A stretch of DNA of 64,000 nucleotides, from contig JANNJM010000088.1 in assembly GCA_031395645.1 (NCBI GenBank), positions 8,663-72,662 on the forward strand. Direction: 5' to 3'. The translations under genes and the position numbers were made by a program. This document shows positions 41,441 to 49,212 of the stretch, piece after piece. This DNA is from SHZI01 sp031395645 (lineage in GTDB: Bacteria; Pseudomonadota; Gammaproteobacteria; Steroidobacterales; GCA-2729495). Position 1 is the first letter of the stretch, and the number at the start of each line of letters is the position of its first letter. Under the pieces are notes generated by a model, which saw nothing but the letters and a program-made list of their open reading frames with translations, had not been told where the DNA came from and made no database searches.

Positions 41441-42790
41441 TTGAGTCAGGCTCGCAGTTTCCGCATCGGTCCTATCGAGTTCGCACCAGGAATATCCGGC
41501 ACCAACGCCTGGACATTCCTCTATCTGAATTTCATGATCATGCCGATCGTGAGTTTCCTCAGCATTTCGCAGCCGTATGTGCTGAGCGAAATCATCGGCA
41601 TTCCGCCCGAAGAACAGGGCCGCATCACTGGCTTCCTGGTCACCATGCAGGAGGTTGTCGCCCTGTGCCTGATCGGCTTTGTGGGGGCGCTCTCTGACCG
41701 CTTCGGGCGCCGGCCCCTGTATGCAGCTGGTGTGCTGGTCGCCGGTCTTGGCTTCGGCTTGTACTCGACGGCACAGACCGAGATAGACCTGTACCTCTAC
41801 CGCTTTGTCTATGCCATTGGCGTTACGACAGCGGGTGTCATGATCGCCGTCACCGCTGCCGACTACCCGGCGGAGCAATCACGCGGCAAGCTGGCCGGAG
41901 CCACCGGTTTCCTGAATGGTCTCGGGGTAGGGGTCGCTGCCGGGTTGATCCTCCCGGTTCTTCCCGGTGTGTTTCAGGCGCAAGGCGCGAGCGCTGCCGA
42001 CGCCGGCCGCTACATGCTGCTCGTTATGGCTGGTCTGGCACTAGTAACGGCCGTAGTCATGCAGTTCGGACTGAAAGGCGGCACGCCTACGGGCCGGTCT
42101 CAGAAAGTCAGCCTGCGGGAGGCCCTCTCAATGGGCCTGAAGCAGGGCCGCGCCAACCCGCGGCTTGTCGTGTGCTATGCAGGCTCATTCGTCGCGCGGG
42201 CCGACCTCACGCTCGTGGCGGTGTTTGTCTCACTGTGGCTGCAACAGGTCGGCCGCAACGAAGGTCTCGATTCAGCAGCAGCACTGAAGCAGGCTGGCGT
42301 CATGCTGGCCATCATCACAGGAGCCTCGCTGCTCTGGGCCCCAGTCGCCGGAATGTTCATTGACCGCTTCCATCGCCTCGCCTGCGTGTGCGTGGCCCTG
42401 CTCATTGCAGGGATTGGCTATACGCTGCTAGGCCTTCAGGAAAACCCGTTCAATCCGGTCGGCTACCTGGGGGCGGTGCTCGTCGGCGTCGGCCAGATGA
42501 GCGTGATCCTAACCGTGACGGGACTGCTCGGCCAGGAAACGCCAATCGATGTGCGCGGTTCGGTGATTGGCTTTGCCAGTTTGTGCGGTGCCGCGGGCAT
42601 CCTCGTGACAAGCCTTGCCGGTGGCTACATCTACGATCACTGGATGATCTCCGGACCGGTGGTGCTCACAGGGCTCGCAAACCTGGCAGTGTTTGGCTTC
42701 GCCATCGCAGTGTGGCTCAAGGACGGCCGGCCCGTGCGCTTCGATCCGAGGGAGGCGCGCTCGACTCAGGCGCTGGATTTCGGGCACTAG
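41441..42790 (+). CDS. Major facilitator superfamily transporter
   Basis: 449 residues with twelve helices and MFS motif A, GALSDRFGRRPLYAAGVLVA; the repeated motif-A-like SLRE and FIDRFHRLACV lie in the second half. The start is TTG at 41441 with GAAGGA six bases upstream; a TTG five codons earlier is less well placed. The substrate is not evident. It starts next to puuD in the opposite direction, so a polyamine or amino-acid link is possible but unproven. Its stop shares a CTAG with the convergent CDF stop. Confidence 0.8.
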   Translation: MSQARSFRIGPIEFAPGISGTNAWTFLYLNFMIMPIVSFLSISQPYVLSEIIGIPPEEQGRITGFLVTMQEVVALCLIGFVGALSDRFGRRPLYAAGVLVAGLGFGLYSTAQTEIDLYLYRFVYAIGVTTAGVMIAVTAADYPAEQSRGKLAGATGFLNGLGVGVAAGLILPVLPGVFQAQGASAADAGRYMLLVMAGLALVTAVVMQFGLKGGTPTGRSQKVSLREALSMGLKQGRANPRLVVCYAGSFVARADLTLVAVFVSLWLQQVGRNEGLDSAAALKQAGVMLAIITGASLLWAPVAGMFIDRFHRLACVCVALLIAGIGYTLLGLQENPFNPVGYLGAVLVGVGQMSVILTVTGLLGQETPIDVRGSVIGFASLCGAAGILVTSLAGGYIYDHWMISGPVVLTGLANLAVFGFAIAVWLKDGRPVRFDPREARSTQALDFGH

Positions 42791-43905
42791 TGCGTGTGCC
42801 CGTGCTCACCATGTTCGTGATCGTGGCTGCCCTTTTCGTGCCCTTCGCCGTGATCGTGGGGTGGCGCAGGGTTGCGCTCGGCCCGGCCGGCTTCTTCAGG
42901 ATCGATTCCAGTTGCCAGCGCCAGACGCAGTGAGGTCAGGGCAGGCAGGTGTTTCTCTGCCTGCTTCTGCAATTTCTCCGTGATGATGGCCGCCTCGCGC
43001 ACAAGGAGCGAGTCGTCCACCACGACATCGGCTTCGGCATACATGCGATGGCCGATCCAGCGTGTGCGGACATTCTGCAGGCCGCGGACGCCGGGCACAT
43101 GCTCACCGGTGTGGCGCAGGAGAGCGGTAAACTCCGGCTCAACGCCGTCCAGAGCCCGCGTGAACACCGCCTTGGCCGACTGCCAGACGATGCCAAAGAT
43201 CAGGAACGTGATCAGGGCCCCCACGATCGGGTCTGCCAGCGGGAAACCGAGCCAGACACCAATGGCGCCACCGACGACGGCAAGGCTCGTGAGGCCGTCC
43301 ACCCGCGCGTGGTACCCGTCGGCGATCAGGGCCGCGCTGTTGATCTCGCGGCCAACCCGGATGCGAAACACGGCCACAGCCTCGTTACCGATGAAGCCGA
43401 CCACTCCCGCCGCAGCAACGGCCCCCAGGAAGCTGATTTCCTGGGGATGAATGAACCGGTCAATGGTCTGATAGCCCGCCACGAGTGCACTGAACAGGAT
43501 CAGGCCGACAATCGTCATGCCGGCCAGGTCCTCGACCCGCCCTAGCCCGTAAGTAAACTGGTCACTGGGCTTGCGCCGGGCAAACACGAATGCGATCCAG
43601 AGCGGGATGGCAGTGGCGGCATCGCCAACGTTGTGAATGGTGTCTGCGAGCAGCGCGACGCTGCCGGAAATCAGTACGACAAATATCTGGAAGACCGCAG
43701 TAGTGGCCAGAATGATGAACGACCACTTGATCGCCCAGATGCCACGTTCCGTGGTAGCAATCGTGGGGTCGATTACGCCGTGCGTGTGGGCGTGGCCGCC
43801 GTCGTGACTGTGCCCATGGCCTCCATGCGCCCGGCCACCGTGCGCATGACCGACCGCATGGCCCTTTTCGCCGAACCCAAGCCAATCCAGTGCGGTGCGC
43901 AACAT
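42787..43905 (-). CDS. Cation diffusion facilitator with His-rich ends
   Basis: 372 residues. Six helices; metal site residues are in LLADTIHNVGDAATAIPLWI and YHARVDGLTSLAVV. The N-terminus (HAVGHAHGGRAHGGHGHSHD) and the C-terminus (HDHGEGHEKGSHDHEHGEH) are His-rich, and the cytoplasmic CDF domain is in between. It is a proton-linked exporter of divalent metal such as Zn, Co, Ni or Cd. ATG at 43905; cotranscribed after the CsoR/RcnR-type regulator, an arrangement known for dmeRF. Confidence 0.9.
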   Translation of the reverse strand: MLRTALDWLGFGEKGHAVGHAHGGRAHGGHGHSHDGGHAHTHGVIDPTIATTERGIWAIKWSFIILATTAVFQIFVVLISGSVALLADTIHNVGDAATAIPLWIAFVFARRKPSDQFTYGLGRVEDLAGMTIVGLILFSALVAGYQTIDRFIHPQEISFLGAVAAAGVVGFIGNEAVAVFRIRVGREINSAALIADGYHARVDGLTSLAVVGGAIGVWLGFPLADPIVGALITFLIFGIVWQSAKAVFTRALDGVEPEFTALLRHTGEHVPGVRGLQNVRTRWIGHRMYAEADVVVDDSLLVREAAIITEKLQKQAEKHLPALTSLRLALATGIDPEEAGRAERNPAPPHDHGEGHEKGSHDHEHGEHGHTH

Positions 43906-43930
43906 TTCCCTGTCCTCTCTGGCCTGCGGT

Positions 43931-44236
43931 CTAGAGGTACCGGCTGATCTTCTTGAAACCCTCAATCGTCACGCGCTGTTCGCGACTGGCAGGCCCGATC
44001 GCGTCCTCAAGGCAATGCTCGATGTGGTCGTGAATCAGCGTCGACTTGGCCTCCTCGAGAGCCCTGATCACCGCGTGCATTTGCTGGGCGATGTCAGCAC
44101 AGTCGCGCCCGGACTCGACCATACCGGCAATGGTCTGGAGATGGCCGGTGGCCCGGCGCAAGCGGTTCACCACATCTCTGTGAGTGCGATGGGTAGCGGC
44201 ATCGTGCAGATGGGGAGCAGCTTTTGCGGCAGGCAT
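43931..44236 (-). CDS. CsoR/RcnR-family metal-responsive repressor
   Basis: 101 residues, all-helical DUF156 regulator. Ligand-position residues by alignment to RcnR/FrmR are Cys in GRDCADIAQQMH and His then Cys in IHDHIEHCLEDA, a C-H-C triad resembling CsoR rather than RcnR (H-C-H-H). The N-terminal His-rich segment (HLHDAATHRTH) may supply an extra ligand. ATG at 44236 follows AAGGTGG. It precedes the CDF exporter by 25 bp, so autoregulation of the pair is likely. Confidence 0.85.
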   Translation of the reverse strand: MPAAKAAPHLHDAATHRTHRDVVNRLRRATGHLQTIAGMVESGRDCADIAQQMHAVIRALEEAKSTLIHDHIEHCLEDAIGPASREQRVTIEGFKKISRYL

Positions 44237-44333
44237 GGATGCCACCTTGGCCAGGTCGGGCTCGTATTCTTATCCCCTCCCCCTGGATAGGTCAAGAGCG
44301 GCGGCGACGAGCTGCTGGTAGGATATTCCGGTG

Positions 44334-45644
44334 ATGCTCAAATTCACCCGTTACCAGTGGACTGTCCTGGCTGCCGCCTGGCTTGGATGGGGATTCGACG
44401 TCTTCGACGGCCTGCTGTTTAACTACGTTGCACCCAACGCTGTCCCGACCCTGCTCGGGATCCCTCTTGGTTCCCCTGCTGCCCGGTCGGCAACGCTGTA
44501 CTGGACCGGACTGCTCACGTCCCTGTTTCTGATCGGTTGGGCCGTGGGCGGCGTGATCTTCGGCCCCATCAGCGATCGCTTTGGCCGCCGGCGGACGCTG
44601 ATGATCACCATGGTCCTCTACGCCGTTGGAACCGCAGCCTGCGCTTTTGTGACGGATATCTGGCAGCTGACGGCCTGTCGGCTGATCGCGAGCCTGGGAA
44701 TCGGTGGCGAATGGGCCGCAGGGGCCGCGATGGTTGCAGAGGTGGTCGACGAAGAACACCGCGTGGAAGCCGGCGCCCTCTTGTACACCGCCGCGCCGTT
44801 TGGACTCTTCCTTGCCACAGGGGTGAACGCCCTGGTGGCGGGTAACCTGATGATCGAAAGCCCCGAAACGAGCTGGCGTTTCGTTCTTCTGTTTGGACTG
44901 CTTCCGGCTGGCGTCGCCTTTCTCGTCCGCCTGTTCATCAAGGAGCCCGACCGCTGGGTCTCCGCCGCGCGCAACGCTGTGGCACCACGTATCCGGGAGC
45001 TGTTCACTCCGGTCTTCTGGCCCCGGACCCGCAGCGCACTGCTGATGACCTTTGTAGCGCTGTTGACCTGGTGGAGTTGCAACGCCTTTATTCCGGTCGT
45101 CAGTGCCACCCTCGGCCAGGCCGCTGCGGCTGCAGCGGGCCTCGATAAGGCGGCCACCAGCGCTCTCGTCGAGCACTGGAAGACGATCGCCACCACGTCT
45201 TTTAATCTCGGCGGCCTGATCGGCACACTGCTCACCGTACCCATCGCCAAGCGCTTCGGACGTCGGCCGATGTTCGCCGTGTACTTTGGCGTGGCAGCGC
45301 TGGCACTGATGGCGACGTTTGGTCTCGCTATCCCGGACGAGACACGCCTCTATATGTATTTCTTCATTGGGCTGAGTGTCTTCGGTGTTTTTGGCAGCTT
45401 CACCTATTACCTGCCGGAACTGTTTCCCACGCGACTGCGCGCTACCGGCTCGGGCTTTTGCTACAACATTGGCCGGGTCGTTGCCGCCACTGGCCCCTAT
45501 GTGGTGGGCAGCGTTGCCGCCGCAGGTGCGGGCTCCCCCTCGGTGATTCTGAACGCCCTGTTTGCCGTGGCCTTTGTCCCACTGGTAGGCCTGCTGTTCA
45601 TTCCGTGGGTCGTCGAGACGCGGGGTCAGACCCTACCCCAGTAG
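44334..45644 (+). CDS. MFS transporter (aromatic/organic acid symporter-like)
   Basis: 436 residues with the twelve-helix MFS layout. Motif A in FGPISDRFGRRRTLMITMVL is followed by LIASLGIGGEWAAGAAMVAE (the sugar/organic-anion signature) and VPIAKRFGRRPMFAVYF in the second half. The IGGEW motif is usual in aromatic acid:H symporters and related sugar transporters. It starts ATG 44334 after a GTG. It is divergent from the metal regulator. The stop codon (TAG 45642-45644) is inside a REP element. Confidence 0.85.
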   Translation: MLKFTRYQWTVLAAAWLGWGFDVFDGLLFNYVAPNAVPTLLGIPLGSPAARSATLYWTGLLTSLFLIGWAVGGVIFGPISDRFGRRRTLMITMVLYAVGTAACAFVTDIWQLTACRLIASLGIGGEWAAGAAMVAEVVDEEHRVEAGALLYTAAPFGLFLATGVNALVAGNLMIESPETSWRFVLLFGLLPAGVAFLVRLFIKEPDRWVSAARNAVAPRIRELFTPVFWPRTRSALLMTFVALLTWWSCNAFIPVVSATLGQAAAAAAGLDKAATSALVEHWKTIATTSFNLGGLIGTLLTVPIAKRFGRRPMFAVYFGVAALALMATFGLAIPDETRLYMYFFIGLSVFGVFGSFTYYLPELFPTRLRATGSGFCYNIGRVVAATGPYVVGSVAAAGAGSPSVILNALFAVAFVPLVGLLFIPWVVETRGQTLPQ

Positions 45645-45662
45645 GAGCGCCTTCAGGCGCGA
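45636..45662 (+). repeat. REP-like palindrome overlapping a stop codon
   Basis: CCCCAGTAGGAGCGCCTTC and the continuing AGGCGCGA form the REP half-repeat GGCGCCTGAAGGCGC-type hairpin. It matches 52020-52046 in the core GTAGGAGCGCCTTCAGGCGC. The TAG of the preceding MFS gene lies within it. Family use: substrates of RAYT enzymes such as the one at 4773. Confidence 0.75.
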
Positions 45663-45667
45663 GGCAG

Positions 45668-45718
45668 AAATGGGGACATGCCTCATTTCGGCAGATTAAA
45701 TGAGGCATGTCCCCAATT
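45668..45718 (+). repeat. Long-arm hairpin, left copy of a composite element
   Basis: TGGGGACATGCCTCATTT (45671-45688) is followed after a 9-base loop by its exact complement (45698-45715), an 18-bp perfect stem. Its left arm shares AAATGGGGACATGCCT with the hairpin near 63.93 kb. It adjoins the REP to the left. Extra copies elsewhere in the genome would be expected if this is a dispersed element. Confidence 0.85.
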
Positions 45719-45791
45719 CATGCCTGCTGACCGATTTGTAACCGGTCTATAACCGACAGGGATACCTGAGGCCCGGTATTCTTGCCACGTC

Positions 45792-47501
45792 ATGTCCATC
45801 ACGCTCGACCAGGTCACCAAACAGTACCAGGGCAACCCGGTTGTCAACGACGTATCGCTGGCGGTATCTGAGGGTGAGTTCTTCGTCCTCCTGGGACCCA
45901 GCGGCAGCGGCAAGAGCACTCTCCTGCGGGCGATCGCCGGTCTGACTGAGGTCGATCACGGGCGCGTTACGTTGTTTGGCCGTGATGTCACCCAGGTATC
46001 AGCCCGGGAACGGGAGGTGGGGTTCGTTTTCCAGAACTACGCGCTCTTCCGGCACATGACCGTCGGGGAAAACATTGAATTTGCCCTGCGGGTCCGGCGT
46101 GAGAAGCCGGCGGAGCGCGTGAGGCGGCGCAAGGAACTCCTCGAACTCATCGGCCTGGCGGGCATGGACGACCGCCTGCCTACCCAGCTGTCCGGTGGAC
46201 AGCAACAGCGCGTGGCCGTCGCGAGGGCCCTCGCGCACAAGCCAAAGGTGCTGCTCCTCGACGAGCCCTTTGGCGCCCTTGACGCCAAGATCCGCGAGGA
46301 ACTGCGGCGGACGATTCGTGCCGTACAGCGAGAACTGCGCATTACCACCATCCTGGTCACGCACGATCAGGATGAAGCTTTCGCACTCGGTGACAGGCTT
46401 GGGGTAATGAACCTTGGCCGACTGCTGGAAACGGGGCGTCCGAACGACCTGTACACGCGACCGGCCACGCGCTTTGTCGCCACGTTTCTCGGGGCCGCAA
46501 ACCTCCTGTTGCGGCGGGAGGCGCGCCCGGAGTCGGCTCATGGTCACCCGCGTCGCGAACAGGAGGTGGTCGCGATGCTCCGCCCGGAAGAAGCTGAGCT
46601 CGCGCCCGATCGAGATACCCTGGTTACGACCTTTCTCGGTTACGGACACGTTGAGGAGTTGCAGTTCACCGGCGCACTCGAACGCCTGCGTATCCGGATG
46701 GGCACCGATGGTGCCGCCCGCGATTCCGATCCCGCGACCAGTGCCTTGCCACCAGTCTGGATCGATGTGACGCGCACCCAGCCGGAGCAACGCGGTTTTC
46801 CGTTGGCCCAGGGACAGGTCGTAGCGGTCGGCACCCGGAGAATTCACGTTCTCCCCACACCGCTGTCGAGCTTCACCGTGTGTGCTGAATCCCGCGAGAA
46901 TGCAGCAAGGCTGATCGAAAATCCCTGGCTTGTGGACCTGGCTGCCCGTATGCAGACGCGACTCTCGGCGCAAGTCGAGCCCGGGCTCGGAACCGCCGAC
47001 GTTCCGCCGGGCGACACTCCGGCTGGCGTGGCCGTAGTCGCGGCGGGGCCGGGCTGCCCGGCGAGAGTGCGCCGACTGCTGACACGAGGCGTGAGGCCCG
47101 TACTCTGTTTGCCTGAGGACGCGACGGCACCTGTCCGGGTCGTCGTCCACTTTGCCGGGCAGGTGGCACGGCGAGCCACGCTTGCCATGACGGCCAGTCT
47201 GCTGAGGCATGTCCCGGCCGAAGCCGTGTTTCTGGGAATCCTGCCCAGCGACAGTCCCGAGCGAACCCGCACTGCCGGCGTACGTCAGCTACTTGATGTT
47301 CGATCGGAAGCACAGGCTGGACATGGCCTGGACGTCCGCACTGAGCTTCGGCTGGGTGATCGCATTGAGGAATTGCTCCGTGAGCTCGAGAGCCTGCCGG
47401 GGCAGCTGCTAATTCTGGGCTTGCCCGAGCCCGGATCACTTCCCGAGAACTTCGAGGCGCTACTCACCCAATCGCCGGGTTGGCCCGTGCTATTGGCCTG
47501 A
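45792..47501 (+). CDS. cysA: Sulfate-type ABC ATPase with a C-terminal universal-stress-protein-like region
   Basis: 569 residues, against about 330-365 for CysA. The ATPase is normal (Walker A LLGPSGSGKSTLLR, signature LSGGQQQRVAVARAL, Walker B LLLDEPFGALD, switch VTHDQDEAFALGDR). A TOBE-type part follows to about residue 365. The remaining about 200 residues have an APVRVVVHFAGQ strand, a helix, and late QLLILGLPEPGSLP and PGWPVLLA, matching the strand order and C-terminal PVLLV of UspA-type domains. A weaker half (VRPVLCLP) precedes it. By context it powers sulfate/thiosulfate uptake with CysT/CysW. The fusion is the notable feature. Confidence 0.85.
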   Translation: MSITLDQVTKQYQGNPVVNDVSLAVSEGEFFVLLGPSGSGKSTLLRAIAGLTEVDHGRVTLFGRDVTQVSAREREVGFVFQNYALFRHMTVGENIEFALRVRREKPAERVRRRKELLELIGLAGMDDRLPTQLSGGQQQRVAVARALAHKPKVLLLDEPFGALDAKIREELRRTIRAVQRELRITTILVTHDQDEAFALGDRLGVMNLGRLLETGRPNDLYTRPATRFVATFLGAANLLLRREARPESAHGHPRREQEVVAMLRPEEAELAPDRDTLVTTFLGYGHVEELQFTGALERLRIRMGTDGAARDSDPATSALPPVWIDVTRTQPEQRGFPLAQGQVVAVGTRRIHVLPTPLSSFTVCAESRENAARLIENPWLVDLAARMQTRLSAQVEPGLGTADVPPGDTPAGVAVVAAGPGCPARVRRLLTRGVRPVLCLPEDATAPVRVVVHFAGQVARRATLAMTASLLRHVPAEAVFLGILPSDSPERTRTAGVRQLLDVRSEAQAGHGLDVRTELRLGDRIEELLRELESLPGQLLILGLPEPGSLPENFEALLTQSPGWPVLLA

Positions 47502-47522
47502 TTCGCCGATGATGAGCCGTCC

Positions 47523-48362
47523 ATGAGTGCATTTCGCAAACCAAGCGTTCTTCCAGGCTTTGGCCTCACGCTCGGCTTTGCCACCTTTTTCTTAAGCGCC
47601 ATCGTCCTGATGCCGCTCGCGGCCCTGATTCTCAAGACGGCCGGCATGAGCTGGGCAAACTTCGTCGAAGTCGTGCTTAGTCCCCGCGCGCTGGCTTCGT
47701 ACCGGTTGTCTTTCGGTGCATCGCTGGTAGCCGCCTCGATCAATACAGTTTTCGGCTTCATCGTGGCATGGACACTGGTGCGCTATGACTTCCCGGGCCG
47801 CAAGATACTCGATGCCATGATCGACATGCCATTTGCGCTACCTACGGCGGTATCCGGCATCGCGCTCGCGGCTGTGTTCGCGCAGAACGGCTGGATTGGC
47901 CGGTATCTCGAACCCTACGGCATCAAGGTTGCCTACACCTGGCTCGGCGTCGTCGTGGCCCTGACGCTGATCGGCCTGCCCTTCGTCGTACGCTCGGTAC
48001 AGCCCTCACTACTCGAGGTCCAGCGGGATCTCGAAGATGCCGCAGAAACCCTGGGCGCTTCACCCTTCTACATCTTTCGACGGATCATTTTCCCCACGGT
48101 ACTACCCGCGCTGGCGTCCGGCTTCACGCTGGCGTTTGCCCGGGCCATCGGCGAGTACGGTTCTGTGATCTTTATCGCTGGCAACCTCCCGATGAAAACC
48201 GAAATCACTCCGCTCCTGATCGTCATCAAGCTGGAAGAGTTTGACTACAACGGCGCCGCGGCTCTCGGGTTCGTCATGCTGGCCATGTCATTCCTGATGC
48301 TACTCTCCATTAACCTGGTCCAGGCCTGGGGGCGGCGGCAGCTCGTCGCGGCACAGCGCTGA
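47523..48362 (+). CDS. cysT: Sulfate ABC transporter permease CysT
   Basis: 279 residues, six membrane helices with the CysT pattern: PFALPTAVSGIALAAVFAQ, WIGRYLEPYGI and VAYTWLGVVVALTLIGLPFV, the EAA loop EDAAETLGASPFYIFRRI, and EYGSVIFIAGNLPMKTEI near the end. Forms the channel with CysW. It starts 21 bp after cysA and its stop overlaps the cysW start. Confidence 0.93.
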   Translation: MSAFRKPSVLPGFGLTLGFATFFLSAIVLMPLAALILKTAGMSWANFVEVVLSPRALASYRLSFGASLVAASINTVFGFIVAWTLVRYDFPGRKILDAMIDMPFALPTAVSGIALAAVFAQNGWIGRYLEPYGIKVAYTWLGVVVALTLIGLPFVVRSVQPSLLEVQRDLEDAAETLGASPFYIFRRIIFPTVLPALASGFTLAFARAIGEYGSVIFIAGNLPMKTEITPLLIVIKLEEFDYNGAAALGFVMLAMSFLMLLSINLVQAWGRRQLVAAQR

Positions 48363-49210
48363 TGGTCGACACCTCCCAGCGACCTGGCCGGGGCACGTTG
48401 CGCGGACTGCTGATTCGCTGGACGTTCATCAGCATTTCGCTGGGTTTCCTCGTGGCCGTTCTTCTGGCGCCCCTTGCCGCTGTGTTCGCGACGGCACTGG
48501 GTCAGGGCATCGGCGCCTATCTAGGGAGTTTTGCGGATCCGGACACAGGAGCAGCTATCCGGCTGACCCTCCTGACCGCAGCGATAGTGGTGCCACTGAA
48601 TACCCTTTTTGGCATTTGCGCCGCCTGGGCCATCGCCAAGTTTGAGTTCCGCGGCAAGGCCATCCTGATAACCCTGATCGACCTGCCCTTTGCCGTTTCC
48701 CCGATCATTTCCGGGCTGGTCTACGTGCTCCTTTTCGGAGCACAGGGGTGGTTCGGACTCTGGCTGCAGGAGCAGAATATCGACGTGATATTCGCGCTGC
48801 CCGGCATCATTCTCGCCACTTTATTCGTGACCTTTCCCTACGTAGTTCGCGAGCTGATTCCGCTAATGGAGCAGCTCGGTAACGACGAAGAGGAAGCCGC
48901 GATCACCCTGGGAGCCAGTGGCCTGATGACTTTCGTCCGCATCACGCTGCCAAAGATCAGGTGGGGTCTGATCTACGGGGTGATTCTCTGCAATGCCCGG
49001 GCCATGGGAGAATTCGGAGCGGTATCGGTCGTCTCGGGACACATCCGGGGCCTGACTACGACTATGCCCCTGCACATCGAGATCCTGTACAACGAGTATG
49101 CGTTCGTGGGGGCTTTCGCCGTGGCGTCCCTGCTAACACTGCTTGCGGTAGCCACACTCATCGTTAAGAGCCTGATCGAGTGGCAGTCCAGCCGGGCAAG
49201 CGGACACTGA
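48362..49210 (+). CDS. cysW: Sulfate ABC transporter permease CysW
   Basis: 282 residues. LAPLAAVFATALGQGIGAYL, PFAVSPIISGLVYVLLFGAQ and the EAA loop EEAAITLGASGLMTFVRI are typical of CysW, followed by AMGEFGAVSVVSGHIRG. It starts by overlapping the cysT stop by one base (TGATG). Its stop is next to a two-component kinase gene. Confidence 0.93.
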   Translation: MVDTSQRPGRGTLRGLLIRWTFISISLGFLVAVLLAPLAAVFATALGQGIGAYLGSFADPDTGAAIRLTLLTAAIVVPLNTLFGICAAWAIAKFEFRGKAILITLIDLPFAVSPIISGLVYVLLFGAQGWFGLWLQEQNIDVIFALPGIILATLFVTFPYVVRELIPLMEQLGNDEEEAAITLGASGLMTFVRITLPKIRWGLIYGVILCNARAMGEFGAVSVVSGHIRGLTTTMPLHIEILYNEYAFVGAFAVASLLTLLAVATLIVKSLIEWQSSRASGH

Positions 49211-49212
49211 AA

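Noticed and set aside
45999..47210. A 403-residue minus-strand frame opposite cysA
   Set aside because: The plus strand carries complete ABC ATPase motifs; the antisense product has none.
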